NCBI RefSeq assembly: GCF_029909975.1 | Contig: NZ_CP094516.1 | Span: 4,650,001 to 4,714,000 of the forward strand | DNA from: Bradyrhizobium sp. ISRA430 | Lineage (GTDB): Bacteria; Pseudomonadota; Alphaproteobacteria; Rhizobiales; Xanthobacteraceae | Length of the DNA stretch: 64,000 nucleotides | Direction: 5' to 3' | Shown: positions 38,161-46,959 of the stretch, piece by piece | How the letters are laid out: the number at the start of each line of letters is the position of its first letter | Numbering within the stretch: the stretch's first letter is position 1 | Position numbers and translations under genes: made by a program | Notes under the pieces: model-generated | What the model saw: only the letters and a program-made list of their open reading frames with translations | Databases searched by the model: none | What the model was told of the DNA's origin: nothing

Positions 38161-39642
38161 TTAGACCAACAATCCTCGAACTCTGGGATTCTCCCGGCTC
38201 AACAATGATGGGCCGAGTTTCGCAGCTCTCTTGGTGATATCGGCCACCCAGGCTGCGTGCCAGTCGGGATCGGCGTCGACCGAGCTTTTCCAGGCGCTCT
38301 GCCACACGACCAGGTCGTCGAGCATTGCTTGGTTGCCGATCGTCCCCTGGATGACGAGGTTTCGCAGAGCGTTCAGCGCGCCTTCGCTCAGGTAGTGGAG
38401 GATACTTGCCCCGATCTCTCGCAAAATGCCGAGAGGATGCACGTTCAAGCCTCCGAAGCCTGCGCCTGCAGTACGGGCAAAGTCTTTGCTGGCCATTGCC
38501 CTTTCGCAGCCGCGCATTGCCGACCGCATCCAAAATTCACGGAAGTGCCAATTCCGCATCACCGCGGCGCAGAAGCCGAGGAAGAGCATGCCCGGATCGA
38601 AGTAGGATCGAAATTCGCGCTCGAAGGTCGCCAGGAATGAGGCATCAAATTTTCCGAGCTCGAGGGATTTTAGTAAGGTCGAGGAGGCGATCAAAGCCGA
38701 CTCCATGCCTTGCGTGATGCCTTCGCCGGTCATCGGATCGGCGAACGCACCGGCATCGCCGATCAAGACTCCGCCGTCGAAATAATTCGGACCGACCCCG
38801 CCATACATCTTCACAACACCACCGATCGGCTTGCTGACCAATTTGATGCCGGCGCAGCCGGGATGTCGGATCCTGAGTCTCTCGATTGACGCGGCGAAAG
38901 CCTTGGGCACGGAATGACCGTGCCGGCTGCAGGTCTCACTGAGCGTGCCGACTCCAATGTTCGCCCTGCCTCCAGCCATGGGGAACAACCAGCCGTAACC
39001 GGGCACGATGTCTTCATCGAACCAGACGGTTGCTTCACCATCCTGTACCGAAATTCCTTCGACATAGGCACGCTGGGCTATCGAGATGTGAGCGCGGTCG
39101 TTCGATTCGAGGTTGAACGCCCTGGCAACAAGCGATTCCGCGCCATCCGCACCTACGATCAGCCGTGATCTAAGTGTGAGGTCGGTGTCCTTGGCTCGCG
39201 CATTGACATGGATCAAACCATCTTCACGTCGGATTCCACCTGCGGCGTAGCCGGCATACACTTTGGCCGACATGGCTCGCGCGCGGTCTAAAAGATGCTG
39301 GTCCAGGATATGGCGGGGCACGACAAAGCCGTGGGGCGGTAACCCGTGGTCGGCTTGATAGTACGGGATCGCACCGCGAAAACCGAGCTTTGGGCCGAAG
39401 TAAATGCGGGTGGATGTTATCGGCGACAGCGACGCGACGTTCAGTGCCTCGCGAACTCCCATGCTCTCCAGGATTCGCAGTCCTGCGGGTTCGACAAAAT
39501 CGCCACAGACCTTTTCGCGTGGAAAGATGGCACGCTCGATGACGGCCACACGCACGCCACGCCGAGCTAGCGACCACGCGACTGTGGAGCCCGCCGGACC
39601 GCCTCCAATGACGATCACGTCATAAAGGTCAGAATTCGACAA
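38161..39642 (-). CDS. Geranylgeranyl-reductase-family FAD oxidoreductase
   Basis: The 493-residue flavoprotein opens with VIVIGGGPAGSTVAWSLARR and the family marker REKVCGDFVEPAGLRILE. Later it has LIVGADGAESLVARAF, PGYGWLFPMAGGRANIGVG and VLIGDAGAFADPMTGEGITQ. These match geranylgeranyl reductases, which saturate isoprenoid double bonds (as in chlorophyll or archaeal lipids), although related halogenases and hydroxylases share the fold. It is the first gene of a three-gene row with the FAD amine oxidase and the polyprenyl synthase, 26 and 61 bases apart. Confidence 0.85.
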   Translation of the reverse strand: MSNSDLYDVIVIGGGPAGSTVAWSLARRGVRVAVIERAIFPREKVCGDFVEPAGLRILESMGVREALNVASLSPITSTRIYFGPKLGFRGAIPYYQADHGLPPHGFVVPRHILDQHLLDRARAMSAKVYAGYAAGGIRREDGLIHVNARAKDTDLTLRSRLIVGADGAESLVARAFNLESNDRAHISIAQRAYVEGISVQDGEATVWFDEDIVPGYGWLFPMAGGRANIGVGTLSETCSRHGHSVPKAFAASIERLRIRHPGCAGIKLVSKPIGGVVKMYGGVGPNYFDGGVLIGDAGAFADPMTGEGITQGMESALIASSTLLKSLELGKFDASFLATFEREFRSYFDPGMLFLGFCAAVMRNWHFREFWMRSAMRGCERAMASKDFARTAGAGFGGLNVHPLGILREIGASILHYLSEGALNALRNLVIQGTIGNQAMLDDLVVWQSAWKSSVDADPDWHAAWVADITKRAAKLGPSLLSRENPRVRGLLV

Positions 39643-40226
39643 ACGAAATCCCCCGATGACATCGAATCAGGATTTCAGAGCAAAGGTGGTGGCGTCAAGC
39701 GACGATTGTTAAAATGCAATTCCTTCGGGAGCAGTGCAAAAACGGCTGATCTGGTCGACCAAGTTAACACCGTGGCGACTTGCCCAACACCCGCTTAGGC
39801 TAAGGCCCGGCCGAATATGAGGGCGTAAGGCCGCTGAATGCAGCCGCCGCGGATGAGAGCAGGAAGCCGCTCAATCAAAATAGCTGACAGGCAGGACGTC
39901 GACAAGGATCGAGCAAAGTTCGCGTTGTCCTCGGGGGCAACGCCCGGGCGCGAGTGCGTTTGCGAAGGCACGCCGCGCATTCAGTCATTCGCCGCCGCCC
40001 GCTCTTCGATAAAGCTCAGATGATGAGGTGTAAGAGCTTGATTTTGCTGATCGAGCGCGACGTCCGCTTTCGGAGGCAGGACACGAGGCAGGTGAGGTCG
40101 AGATGTTCGCTTCAAGGTCCTTCACGACACATTGCGCCGCCGTGCGAACTCGATCGCTGACAGGCAAAGCGGACGTCGCCCTCGTCGCGACACGTCAATG
40201 GGTTTGCGTCCGCGGCCGAGCTCCGA
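39643..40226. other. Non-coding stretch upstream of the isoprenoid gene row
   Basis: About 580 bases with no convincing gene. The part next to 39643 presumably holds the promoter of the geranylgeranyl-reductase-like gene. From about 40105 onward the sequence resembles 47380-47480, so the right part belongs to a duplicated segment shared with the small membrane protein gene region at 47482-47685. Confidence 0.5.
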
Positions 40227-40328
40227 TCAATATTCGATGGCGAGACGATTGCGGATTTCGTCCAGGCGCTTGTCGAGCGCATCGATGGCGTGGCCGAAAA
40301 ATGTGACCATGCTCCACACGACGTCCAT
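40227..40328 (-). pseudogene. Internally deleted copy of a small membrane protein gene
   Basis: The frame reads MDVVWSMVTFFGHAI, then directly DALDKRLDEIRNRLAIEY and a stop, 33 residues. It matches both ends of the 67-residue protein encoded at 47482-47685 but lacks the middle 34 residues, which contain the membrane helix. The junction lies in a short shared sequence (TCGA), which suggests deletion at microhomology. The 5' leader with GGGAGGAAATGCA and the downstream bases are also conserved between the two copies. Confidence 0.8.
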
Positions 40329-40607
40329 TGCATTTCCTCCCGGCACGCCTGATCTTCGGTCGCCGACGATCTCCGCCGTGCCAGCGAGAAACTCAGGATT
40401 TGGAGAGTCCGCGACAATTCGCCATAGAAGCCGCCGAAGTCTTGAAACGGTTTCCTATGCCCGACACATCCTCGGCCGAAAAACGCAAGGGCCATTCCCT
40501 AAGGAGGTCCAGTCCCCTGAGCAAATCCGGCGGCGATTATCCCAGTTAATTTCCCGGCCAAGGAGCATCGGCTAAAAACGGTCTTTCCTTGTGACGAGGG
40601 GGTCACA

Positions 40608-40781
40608 ATGCCACATCGTAAGTACCGCACACTAGAGCGCGACTGCCGTCTCCAAGCTGCCATCACAGGGCACAAGGAAACCAGAGAAGAGCTCGAAAAA
40701 ATGGCGCGCGAGTACAAGGCCCTTGCTGACGGGCTGGAGGCGCGTCAGCGAGTGGACCAGCAACCGCCTTCCGGAGAGTAA
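40608..40781 (+). CDS. Small charged hypothetical protein
   Basis: A 57-residue product starting MPHRKYRTLERDCRLQAAIT, with a predicted amphipathic helix (KETREELEKMAREYKALADG) and a polar end. No family name can be given, but short proteins of this kind recur in Bradyrhizobium. The stop codon runs directly into a terminator-like hairpin, which supports it being a real transcribed unit. Confidence 0.6.
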   Translation: MPHRKYRTLERDCRLQAAITGHKETREELEKMAREYKALADGLEARQRVDQQPPSGE

Positions 40782-40803
40782 GGCCGCCTGAGTTGGCGGC
40801 CTC
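40781..40803 (+). terminator. Terminator-like hairpin after the small protein gene
   Basis: AGGCCGCC (40781-40788) pairs with GGCGGCCT (40795-40802), loop TGAGTT, followed by CTCTTCTGCT. A near-copy, AAGGCCGCCTCAGTTGGCGA, occurs near 47334. Confidence 0.65.
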
Positions 40804-40848
40804 TTCTGCTAACGTCACCTCGGCCCTTCCCGCCGTTCCGACGCGTGG

Positions 40849-41796
40849 TCAGTAGTCCCAGAAGACCGGGACCCAACGATAGGCGTCGCCATCGACCGCC
40901 ACCCGGCCGACGGAGGGGAACGGCAGGTGAGTGGCCACCAGCATCTCGCCGGTCTCAGCCAGCTCCCGCAAAAGACGGACCCGGACGCGCGCCGCCTCCT
41001 CGGGGTCGTGCTCGAAACCGTTGTGCCAGTCGGGCTGGTCGAACCCGACGGTAAACACGGCGTCGCCGGCAAATGTCAGCGCGTCACCGCCGGACGCGAG
41101 GCGGACCACGCTGTGCCCGGGGGTATGGCCGCCGGTGCGGCGGACGACGACGCCCGGCGCCACCTCGTGCTCCTCATCGAACTGCCGCAGTTGATTGTGG
41201 TACTCTTTCACGAACCGCTTGGCGGCCGACCGAAGCGCGTCCGGGAATCCTGGCGGCATGGAAGTGCGGGAGAAATCGGGCGACTCCCAGAATTTGACCT
41301 CTGCGGCCGCCACGTGAATCTGCAGGTCCGGGCGCAGCCGGTCCTTCACCCCGTCGACGAGCAGCCCGCCGACGTGGTCCATGTGCATGTGGGTCAGTAC
41401 CACGTCGGTCACGGACGCAAGATCGATCCCGGCGGCGTCCAGTCGCTTGATCAACTGCCCGGCCCGTGGCAAGTGCAAGTCGGGGTCGCCTCCCAATCCT
41501 GCGTCGATGAGGATGGTCCGACCGCCGCTGCGCACCAGAACCGCGTTCAGCGCCCAGTCGAAAGCGTCCTGCGGCAGGAACATGTCCTTCAGCCAGGCCG
41601 CCCGCACCGCCGGGTCGGCGTTGTGTCCCAACATCTTGGTGGGCAGCGGCAGCACCCCGTCGCTGACCACCAGCACGTCGATCTCGCCGACCTTCAGCGC
41701 GTAGCGCGACGGAACCAATTCGTCAGGCTTCGATCTAACTGCAGTATCTAGGCTCACGTTTGTCTCCTGCTGAGTGTTGCGGATCGTCTGGTTCAT
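40849..41796 (-). CDS. MBL-fold metallo-hydrolase
   Basis: The 315-residue metallo-beta-lactamase-fold protein has the zinc motif LTHMHMDHVGGLL near residue 135, later ligands in RRTGGHTPGHSVV and LTFAGDAVFTVG, and a final ATHLPFPS His. The N-terminus VSLDTAVRSKPDEL precedes the fold. The order resembles quorum-quenching lactonase or other hydrolase MBL proteins; the substrate is unknown. Two candidate operator elements lie upstream: an inverted repeat at 41891-41913 and the shared direct-repeat site at 41942-41981, suggesting control by the AraC regulator at 45273-46223. Confidence 0.88.
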   Translation of the reverse strand: MNQTIRNTQQETNVSLDTAVRSKPDELVPSRYALKVGEIDVLVVSDGVLPLPTKMLGHNADPAVRAAWLKDMFLPQDAFDWALNAVLVRSGGRTILIDAGLGGDPDLHLPRAGQLIKRLDAAGIDLASVTDVVLTHMHMDHVGGLLVDGVKDRLRPDLQIHVAAAEVKFWESPDFSRTSMPPGFPDALRSAAKRFVKEYHNQLRQFDEEHEVAPGVVVRRTGGHTPGHSVVRLASGGDALTFAGDAVFTVGFDQPDWHNGFEHDPEEAARVRVRLLRELAETGEMLVATHLPFPSVGRVAVDGDAYRWVPVFWDY

Positions 41797-41890
41797 CTTT
41801 GAAAACTCCTGCGTTTGATCTGGACGTTCGATTCTGGACGGGTCGCGCTTCTCGCGTGCGAAGCGCGATCAACATTGGTGTTCAGAGATC

Positions 41891-41913
41891 GGTGACACGA
41901 TCGGCGTGTCACC
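41891..41913. promoter_or_regulatory. Perfect 9-bp inverted repeat upstream of the MBL gene
   Basis: GGTGACACG (41891-41899) and CGTGTCACC (41905-41913) flank ATCGG. It lies 95 bases before the MBL start. The spacing (5 bases) suits a dimeric repressor such as a TetR- or MarR-type protein; it could also form an RNA hairpin. Confidence 0.6.
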
Positions 41914-41941
41914 GTGATGGTCTATCGAACTTGACTTGCGA

Positions 41942-41981
41942 CTGCCCCAGAGCGGTTGCGGTCCCTATAGGGCGATTGCTG
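41942..41981 (-). promoter_or_regulatory. Shared direct-repeat element, copy B (candidate AraC operator)
   Basis: The element begins CTGCCCCA, then carries GCGGTTG and GCGATTG exactly 20 bases apart. It matches copy A (45233-45272) at 31 of 40 positions with no gaps. It lies 146 bases upstream of the MBL gene. Two tandem half-sites two helical turns apart are the usual target form of AraC-family activators. Confidence 0.65.
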
Positions 41982-42080
41982 CCAAGGATGCGCCTGCGCC
42001 AATCGCCCAGGCTTTCGCGGGACAAAGGCTCACTCGGGCAACAATGGTCGGCGTCGCAATGCGGCCGTACGGTCCTGCAA

Positions 42081-42827
42081 TTAAGACAGTCCCAAGCCAC
42101 CATCGATAGCGACCACCTGCCCCGTCATCCATTCCGAAGCTGGGCTGGCAAGCCGCACGATCCATTCTGCGACGTCGTCCGGAACGCCGCGCCGCCCGAG
42201 CGGGATGCGCGCGCGCTCCTGCTCCTTGATCGCCGCAGCCTGTTCCAAGGACAGCCCCATCATGCCGGTCAGAGCGCCTGATTCCGTTGGCCCCGCCGCG
42301 ACGGCGTTCACCCGTATGCCAATTGGCGCAAGCTCCAGCGCCCAACAGTGGGTCAGGTGCTCCAAAGCCGCCTTACTGGCTGCATAGTGGGACAGTCCAG
42401 CCGCCGGCTTGTGACCGAAGGTGCTTGAGACATTGATGATCGTGCCCCGTGTTGCCTTCAGGTGAGGAAGAGCAGCGGCGGCGAGCAGACTTGGGCCGAC
42501 CACATTCACGGAGAAAATGTCCATGATCCGATCGGCTGTCGCATCGGCCAGCGGGAGGATTGCCCCTGCGCCCGCGTTGTTGACCAAGGCGTCCACCTTG
42601 CCCCAGGTATCGACCGCCTTGGCGATTGTGCGCCTGGCATCTTCGGCCGAGGCGACATCTGCAACGAGACCGGCGATGTTCGCATGCTCGGCAATCGTTT
42701 CCTCGACGGGGCCGGGACGGCGGCCGGTCACGAGCACCTTGTCGCCTTGTCCGGCAAACCGTAGTGCCGCCGCCCGCCCGATGCCAGAGCTGCCACCCGT
42801 CACGATGACGACCTTTTCACTTTTCAT
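42081..42827 (-). CDS. Short-chain dehydrogenase/reductase
   Basis: Classical SDR of 248 residues, a cytoplasmic NAD(P)-dependent oxidoreductase. It has the cofactor motif TGGSSGIGRA near residue 10, LVNNAGAGA, the catalytic Ser in TIINVSSTFG and the YxxxK motif HYAASKAALEHL. The end VAIDGGLGLS is typical. The residue after the third strand does not settle NADH versus NADPH. The substrate is unknown. It follows the NDH-like gene on the same strand and may be co-transcribed with it and the alpha/beta hydrolase. Confidence 0.93.
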   Translation of the reverse strand: MKSEKVVIVTGGSSGIGRAAALRFAGQGDKVLVTGRRPGPVEETIAEHANIAGLVADVASAEDARRTIAKAVDTWGKVDALVNNAGAGAILPLADATADRIMDIFSVNVVGPSLLAAAALPHLKATRGTIINVSSTFGHKPAAGLSHYAASKAALEHLTHCWALELAPIGIRVNAVAAGPTESGALTGMMGLSLEQAAAIKEQERARIPLGRRGVPDDVAEWIVRLASPASEWMTGQVVAIDGGLGLS

Positions 42828-42847
42828 CTTCGATCTCCTTCTTTGGT

Positions 42848-42931
42848 CTACTGGGCAGTCCAGCCGCCATCGAGCCAGGCTGCCGTGCGCTCGCGCGTGA
42901 GTTCGCGGCCGATGTCGTGTGAGACGCCTAG
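42848..42931 (-). pseudogene. Remnant of a second SDR gene (C-terminal tail)
   Basis: A 28-codon in-frame stretch without a start reads ...ELTRERTAAWLDGGWTAQ and stop. The WLDGGWTAQ end resembles the common SDR terminus VDGGWTAQ. It lies just before the intact SDR gene and abuts the NDH-like gene's stop, so a neighbouring SDR gene may have been lost here. This is weak evidence, resting on the tail alone. Confidence 0.35.
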
Positions 42932-44133
42932 AGGTCAGTCACGCGCTCCGGATCGGCCGAGGCCAGCGCGGCGGCACGCTCGGCGCGCGGCGGATAGATC
43001 CAGACGGTGTTGATCTCCTGCTTGGTCTTCTTGGCGACGTCGCCGACCATCTCCACCTTGCGATCCCAGCCGCGGGTGAACAGCGCGCCTGCTTCGCCGA
43101 GATCGAGACAGGTGACGTAGGCCTTCTGGTGGTAGGGCTTGGTCGGAACACCCAGGAGCTCGGCGGCGGCATTGTTTCCGGCAAAGGCACCCATCCGCGT
43201 GGCGTGCTGGCATGACATCAGCGCGTAATTGCCGACCTCGTCGCATGCTGCCCTGGCGGCATCGCCGGTGGCGAAGACGCCAGGCACCGACAACACGCGT
43301 AGGTCGCGGTCGACCAGCAGCCGGCCGAAATTGTCGCGCTCGGCTGGGATCTGCGCGGTCAACGGAGCCGCGCGCATGCCGGCGGCCCAGATCACGGTCG
43401 CGCATTCGATGCGTTCGCCGTTCGAAAGCGTGACGCCGGACTTGTCCAGTTCGGCGACGCCAGCGCCAAGCCGGATCTCCACACCAAGCTTGCGCATTGC
43501 CTGTTCAATGATCGGACGCGGACCCTCGCCCATGTCGGGAGCGATCACACTGTTCCGATCGACGACGATGACGCGCGTCTTGGCCTCCTTGCCGAGGATC
43601 GCGCGAAGCCGCGCCGGCATCTCGGTGGCCGTCTCGATGCCGGTGAAGCCGCCGCCGGCCACAACGACCGTGTCGCGCCCGTTCCTTGCCGGTCGATCGG
43701 CCAGACTGTGCAGATGCCGGTCGAGGGCGATCGCGTCATCGAGCTGGTCAACGCTGAAGCCATGCTCGGCGAGACCAGGGATATTCGGACGGAAAAGCCG
43801 GCTACCGGTCGCCACAACCACTCGATCGTAGGAAAGACTCTTCTTGGTGCCCTTGGCCGTGACGATCTCCACCGTGCGGGATTTGGTGTTGATCGTCTCA
43901 GCGCTGCCTTGCACGTAGACAACATCGATGGCTCTAAGAACATCTTGGAGAGGTGCCGTCAGGGTCTCCGGCTTCGCTTCGTAGAGCCGTGGGCGGACCA
44001 CCAGAGTCGGCTCTGGCGCGACCATCGCGATCTCGAGCTCTTCGGGTGATGCGCCTCTGATGTCGCGCAGGCGGGCAGCGGAAAGGGCGGCGTACATACC
44101 GGCGAAGCCGGCGCCGATGATGACGAGTCGCAT
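42928..44133 (-). CDS. NDH-2-like FAD-dependent NAD(P)H oxidoreductase
   Basis: The 401-residue flavoprotein has two Rossmann motifs: FAD-binding LVIIGAGFAGMYAALSAARL at the N-terminus and NAD(P)-binding VVVAGGGFTGIETATEM near residue 160. The second FAD contact is GVFATGDAA near 285. The order matches type II NADH dehydrogenase and related reductases. No C-terminal membrane anchor is obvious. The start MRLVIIGAG is chosen because it sits directly before the FAD motif. The gene lies 55 bases after the alpha/beta hydrolase. Confidence 0.88.
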   Translation of the reverse strand: MRLVIIGAGFAGMYAALSAARLRDIRGASPEELEIAMVAPEPTLVVRPRLYEAKPETLTAPLQDVLRAIDVVYVQGSAETINTKSRTVEIVTAKGTKKSLSYDRVVVATGSRLFRPNIPGLAEHGFSVDQLDDAIALDRHLHSLADRPARNGRDTVVVAGGGFTGIETATEMPARLRAILGKEAKTRVIVVDRNSVIAPDMGEGPRPIIEQAMRKLGVEIRLGAGVAELDKSGVTLSNGERIECATVIWAAGMRAAPLTAQIPAERDNFGRLLVDRDLRVLSVPGVFATGDAARAACDEVGNYALMSCQHATRMGAFAGNNAAAELLGVPTKPYHQKAYVTCLDLGEAGALFTRGWDRKVEMVGDVAKKTKQEINTVWIYPPRAERAAALASADPERVTDL

Positions 44134-44188
44134 ATGATCTACTCCTGTGGTTGGGATGCTCGAACGCAAAAAGGCCGCCGGAAGACGA

Positions 44189-45172
44189 CTAGGCCGAGAT
44201 GAACGAGAGAAGCTCGGCGTTGATGATGTTGGCATGCGTCGTGCACAAGCCGTGCGGCAGCAGGTCGTAGATCTTCAGGATGCTGCGCTTCAAAAGCTTC
44301 GCCGAAAGAGGGGCAGAGTCTGCGACGGGCACGATCTGATCGTCCCCGCCATGCAGCACAAGCGTGGGCACGTTGATGTTCTTCAGATCCTCTGTGAAGT
44401 CCGTTTCCGAGAAGGCCTTGATGCCGTCATGGTGCGCCTTGGCGCTGCCCATCATCCCCTGGCGCCACCAGTTCCAGATGACCGCTTGCGACGCCTCCGT
44501 ACCCGGTCGGTTGTAGCCGTAGAAGGGGCCGCTCGCGAAACCGAAATAGAACTGTGCACGATTCGCTGCGAGCTGAGCGCGCAGGTTATTGAACACTTCG
44601 ATGGGCAAGCCGCCCGGATTGGCCTCCGTCTTCACCATCAATGGCGGTACGGCGCCGATGAGAACCAGTTTGGCTACGCGATCCCTGCCGTAACGCGCAA
44701 CATAACGCGCGGCTTCACCGCCGCCAGTGGAATGGCCGACATGAATGGTGTTGCGAAGATCAAGATGCTCGACGACGGCTGCGGCATCAGCCGCGTAGTG
44801 ATCCATATCATGGCCGTCGCTTGGCTGGCTCGAGCGCCCGTGACCGCGGCGATCATGGGCGATGACACGGTAGCCCTTGCCGACGAAGAAGAGCATCTGG
44901 GTCTCCCAGTCGTCGGAACTCAGCGGCCAACCGTGGTGAAAAACGATTGGTTGGGCGGACTTCGGTCCCCAGTCTTTGTAGAATATTTCCACGCCATCCT
45001 TGGTCGTGACGGAGGTCACGAGATTGGTCCCTCGAGCGCCAGATGTCGAAACATTGGTTTCTTTGCCGGCGGCCGAAGAGGAGCGAACAGTTAAGGAAGC
45101 CGCGTAGGTGAGCCCGCTCGCGAGCACGTTTCGCCGCGAGGCTTTTGCAAACTGACTGACGATCCAGGCCAT
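44189..45172 (-). CDS. Exported alpha/beta hydrolase, non-heme chloroperoxidase-like
   Basis: The 327-residue protein has a Tat-type signal ([20 protein letters not shown]) followed by an alpha/beta-hydrolase fold. The elements are [16 protein letters not shown] (oxyanion region), HDRRGHGRS, the nucleophile elbow [19 protein letters not shown], the acid in [10 protein letters not shown] and the His in LPHGLCTTH. The combination matches cofactor-free perhydrolases (chloroperoxidase type). It is preceded at 61 bases by the shared direct-repeat element (copy A) and is transcribed away from the end of the AraC gene in the same direction. Confidence 0.9.
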   Translation of the reverse strand: MAWIVSQFAKASRRNVLASGLTYAASLTVRSSSAAGKETNVSTSGARGTNLVTSVTTKDGVEIFYKDWGPKSAQPIVFHHGWPLSSDDWETQMLFFVGKGYRVIAHDRRGHGRSSQPSDGHDMDHYAADAAAVVEHLDLRNTIHVGHSTGGGEAARYVARYGRDRVAKLVLIGAVPPLMVKTEANPGGLPIEVFNNLRAQLAANRAQFYFGFASGPFYGYNRPGTEASQAVIWNWWRQGMMGSAKAHHDGIKAFSETDFTEDLKNINVPTLVLHGGDDQIVPVADSAPLSAKLLKRSILKIYDLLPHGLCTTHANIINAELLSFISA

Positions 45173-45232
45173 TTGTTCATCTCCATGCAGTAGGCGTGGT
45201 CATGAAGATGATTTAGCTAATCAGGGTCCGCG

Positions 45233-45272
45233 CTGCCCCATAGCGATTGAGGTGTTTGCAGCGCGATTGCTG
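45233..45272 (-). promoter_or_regulatory. Shared direct-repeat element, copy A (candidate AraC operator)
   Basis: It begins CTGCCCCA, followed by GCGATTG and GCGATTG with a 20-base period. It matches copy B (41942-41981) at 31 of 40 positions. It ends immediately at the AraC stop codon and lies 61 bases upstream of the alpha/beta hydrolase start. The half-site spacing of two helical turns fits AraC-family binding. Confidence 0.7.
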
Positions 45273-46223
45273 TTAACGCGATCGTCGCCGCCAATTGCTC
45301 GGCGTTTCGCCGGTCAGGCGCTTGAACGCGGCGGCGAAGGCAGTCTGGGAGCCATAGCCAAGCGCCGCTGCGACCGAGACCACGGATGCGTCGGGGTCAC
45401 GCAGCATGTTCATGGCCTGCTCGAGCCGGTACTGGCGCAGCCAGGCATGGGGCGAAAGCCCGGTGCTTTCCTTGAAGGCGCGGCAGAAATGGAAGCGCGA
45501 CAGGCCGGCATCGGAAGCCAGCGCATCGAGGGAGACGTCCGCATCGCTGTCCGAGCGCAACCGTTCGATGGCACGGAGCAGGACTTTCGGCGACAACCCA
45601 CCGATGGTCGGCTGGAACGTGGTTGGCGAGCCGGCGTGCGCAACCAGGAGGCGCGTGGCCAGGAGATCCGTCAACTGATGCCTGAACAGCGTATCCAGGG
45701 CCCCATTGCCGTCTATGACATCGGCTGCGCTCAAGAGCAATCGAGATGTAAAGGGGTCGGGATGCGCCGTTCGCTCCATGAGATCGATCGGCGTGGCGAT
45801 GTCGGCTTCGTTGGCGACGCGCTTCAGCGTTGCGTGAGGAAGATAGAGCTGGACGACATCAACAGGCTTGGGAATATCCCATCGGGAGCTTGATCCTTCC
45901 GGAATGATGATCACAACTCCGGGACGAAACGTTCCATTCGTAACTGATCTTCCCGACCGTCGCTCCATGCGCTGTATCATGCCGTTGTAAGCCATGATGA
46001 CGTGGTGGTTCATGGCCTCGACGACGTCGTGCAATGGTTCATGTTTCCAGTGGGCGATCCCGGCACCGGAGGCGTCCAACGCCATGCGAAATGGTTCGGT
46101 CCCGAGCACGCGGGCCATCTCTGCATCGGCACGACGCCCGTCGGCAATCGGAACGTTGCTCGCGCGCGCCTCAGATGCGGCCGAAAGATTCTTCGAAACA
46201 TCGGACAAGATTGGCTTGCTCAT
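45273..46223 (-). CDS. AraC-family transcriptional regulator
   Basis: The 316-residue regulator has an N-terminal effector/dimer domain (roughly 20-200) and a C-terminal double helix-turn-helix: VSLDALASDAGLSRFHFCRA (first HTH) and VVSVAAALGYGSQTAFAAAF (second HTH), ending ETPSNWRRRSR. The frame is open further upstream; MSKPILSDVS at 46223 is preferred, with MASPQSEQ at 46256 as alternative. Two elements with tandem GCGATTG half-sites lie before the alpha/beta hydrolase and the MBL gene, making these its likely targets. The effector is unknown. Confidence 0.9.
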   Translation of the reverse strand: MSKPILSDVSKNLSAASEARASNVPIADGRRADAEMARVLGTEPFRMALDASGAGIAHWKHEPLHDVVEAMNHHVIMAYNGMIQRMERRSGRSVTNGTFRPGVVIIIPEGSSSRWDIPKPVDVVQLYLPHATLKRVANEADIATPIDLMERTAHPDPFTSRLLLSAADVIDGNGALDTLFRHQLTDLLATRLLVAHAGSPTTFQPTIGGLSPKVLLRAIERLRSDSDADVSLDALASDAGLSRFHFCRAFKESTGLSPHAWLRQYRLEQAMNMLRDPDASVVSVAAALGYGSQTAFAAAFKRLTGETPSNWRRRSR

Positions 46224-46959
46224 GCCGGTGCATTGTTCGCTTTGGGGGGAGGCCATGCGCTCGCTCGGCGCCGGCTGTCTGTGGGCCGGTACGAGGCCGT
46301 TGCTTCTTGTCTGCCCGTATTGGTCCGGTACACGCCGCGTTCTAGGCGCGTAGAACCACGTGATCTTTCCTAAAACGGCCATGCTTTGTCTGATTCTGCT
46401 CAAAGTCGCTGTATAGTGCCATGCGCGACTGAAGCCGTGATCAAGCGCGGCCAAGCCTGAAAGAACGCGTCTGCGCTTTCATAGGCGTTCGAGGTGATTG
46501 GCCTGAGATGTTGAGCGAACATCTCTCGAAACCGGGACGGGGCCCAAACGACTTTGAAACCGCTCCGAAAATCGTCTTGCAGCGATCGGCCCGGCGTGCT
46601 GTCAGGACTCCTTCCGAATCCTGGTGATGATTGTCGTCACAAAGCTACTGAACGCGATAGGCGATGCACCGGTCGACGGAGTTGATCGAGAAGGTCAAAC
46701 CTAATTTCTCTCGCTGGTAGGTTGCGGATCGACGACGGTTATCGGGCTCTACGCTGTCAACCGCCTGCGACAATGGACAGGTCGGCTGTCGAATGAACAG
46801 CAGACCCAAACCGCTGCGATTGGAGACTTGCGATTTGACAGGAGCTGAATGACCACACGATGCACGAGGGATCGCGGAAATGTGTGATGGGAGGAGTTTG
46901 AGGTTACGCTATAGTTTAAGCACGCGCTCCTGGGGCGGATACACAGAGGAGCTGTTGCC
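46224..46959. other. Long spacer with decayed sequence
   Basis: About 735 bases between the AraC gene and a small secreted protein gene. One short frame ends ...GLYAVNRLRQWTGRL and may be a gene relic, but it has no start or family match. GAGGAGC lies before the ATG at 46960. No promoter could be fixed with confidence. Confidence 0.4.
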
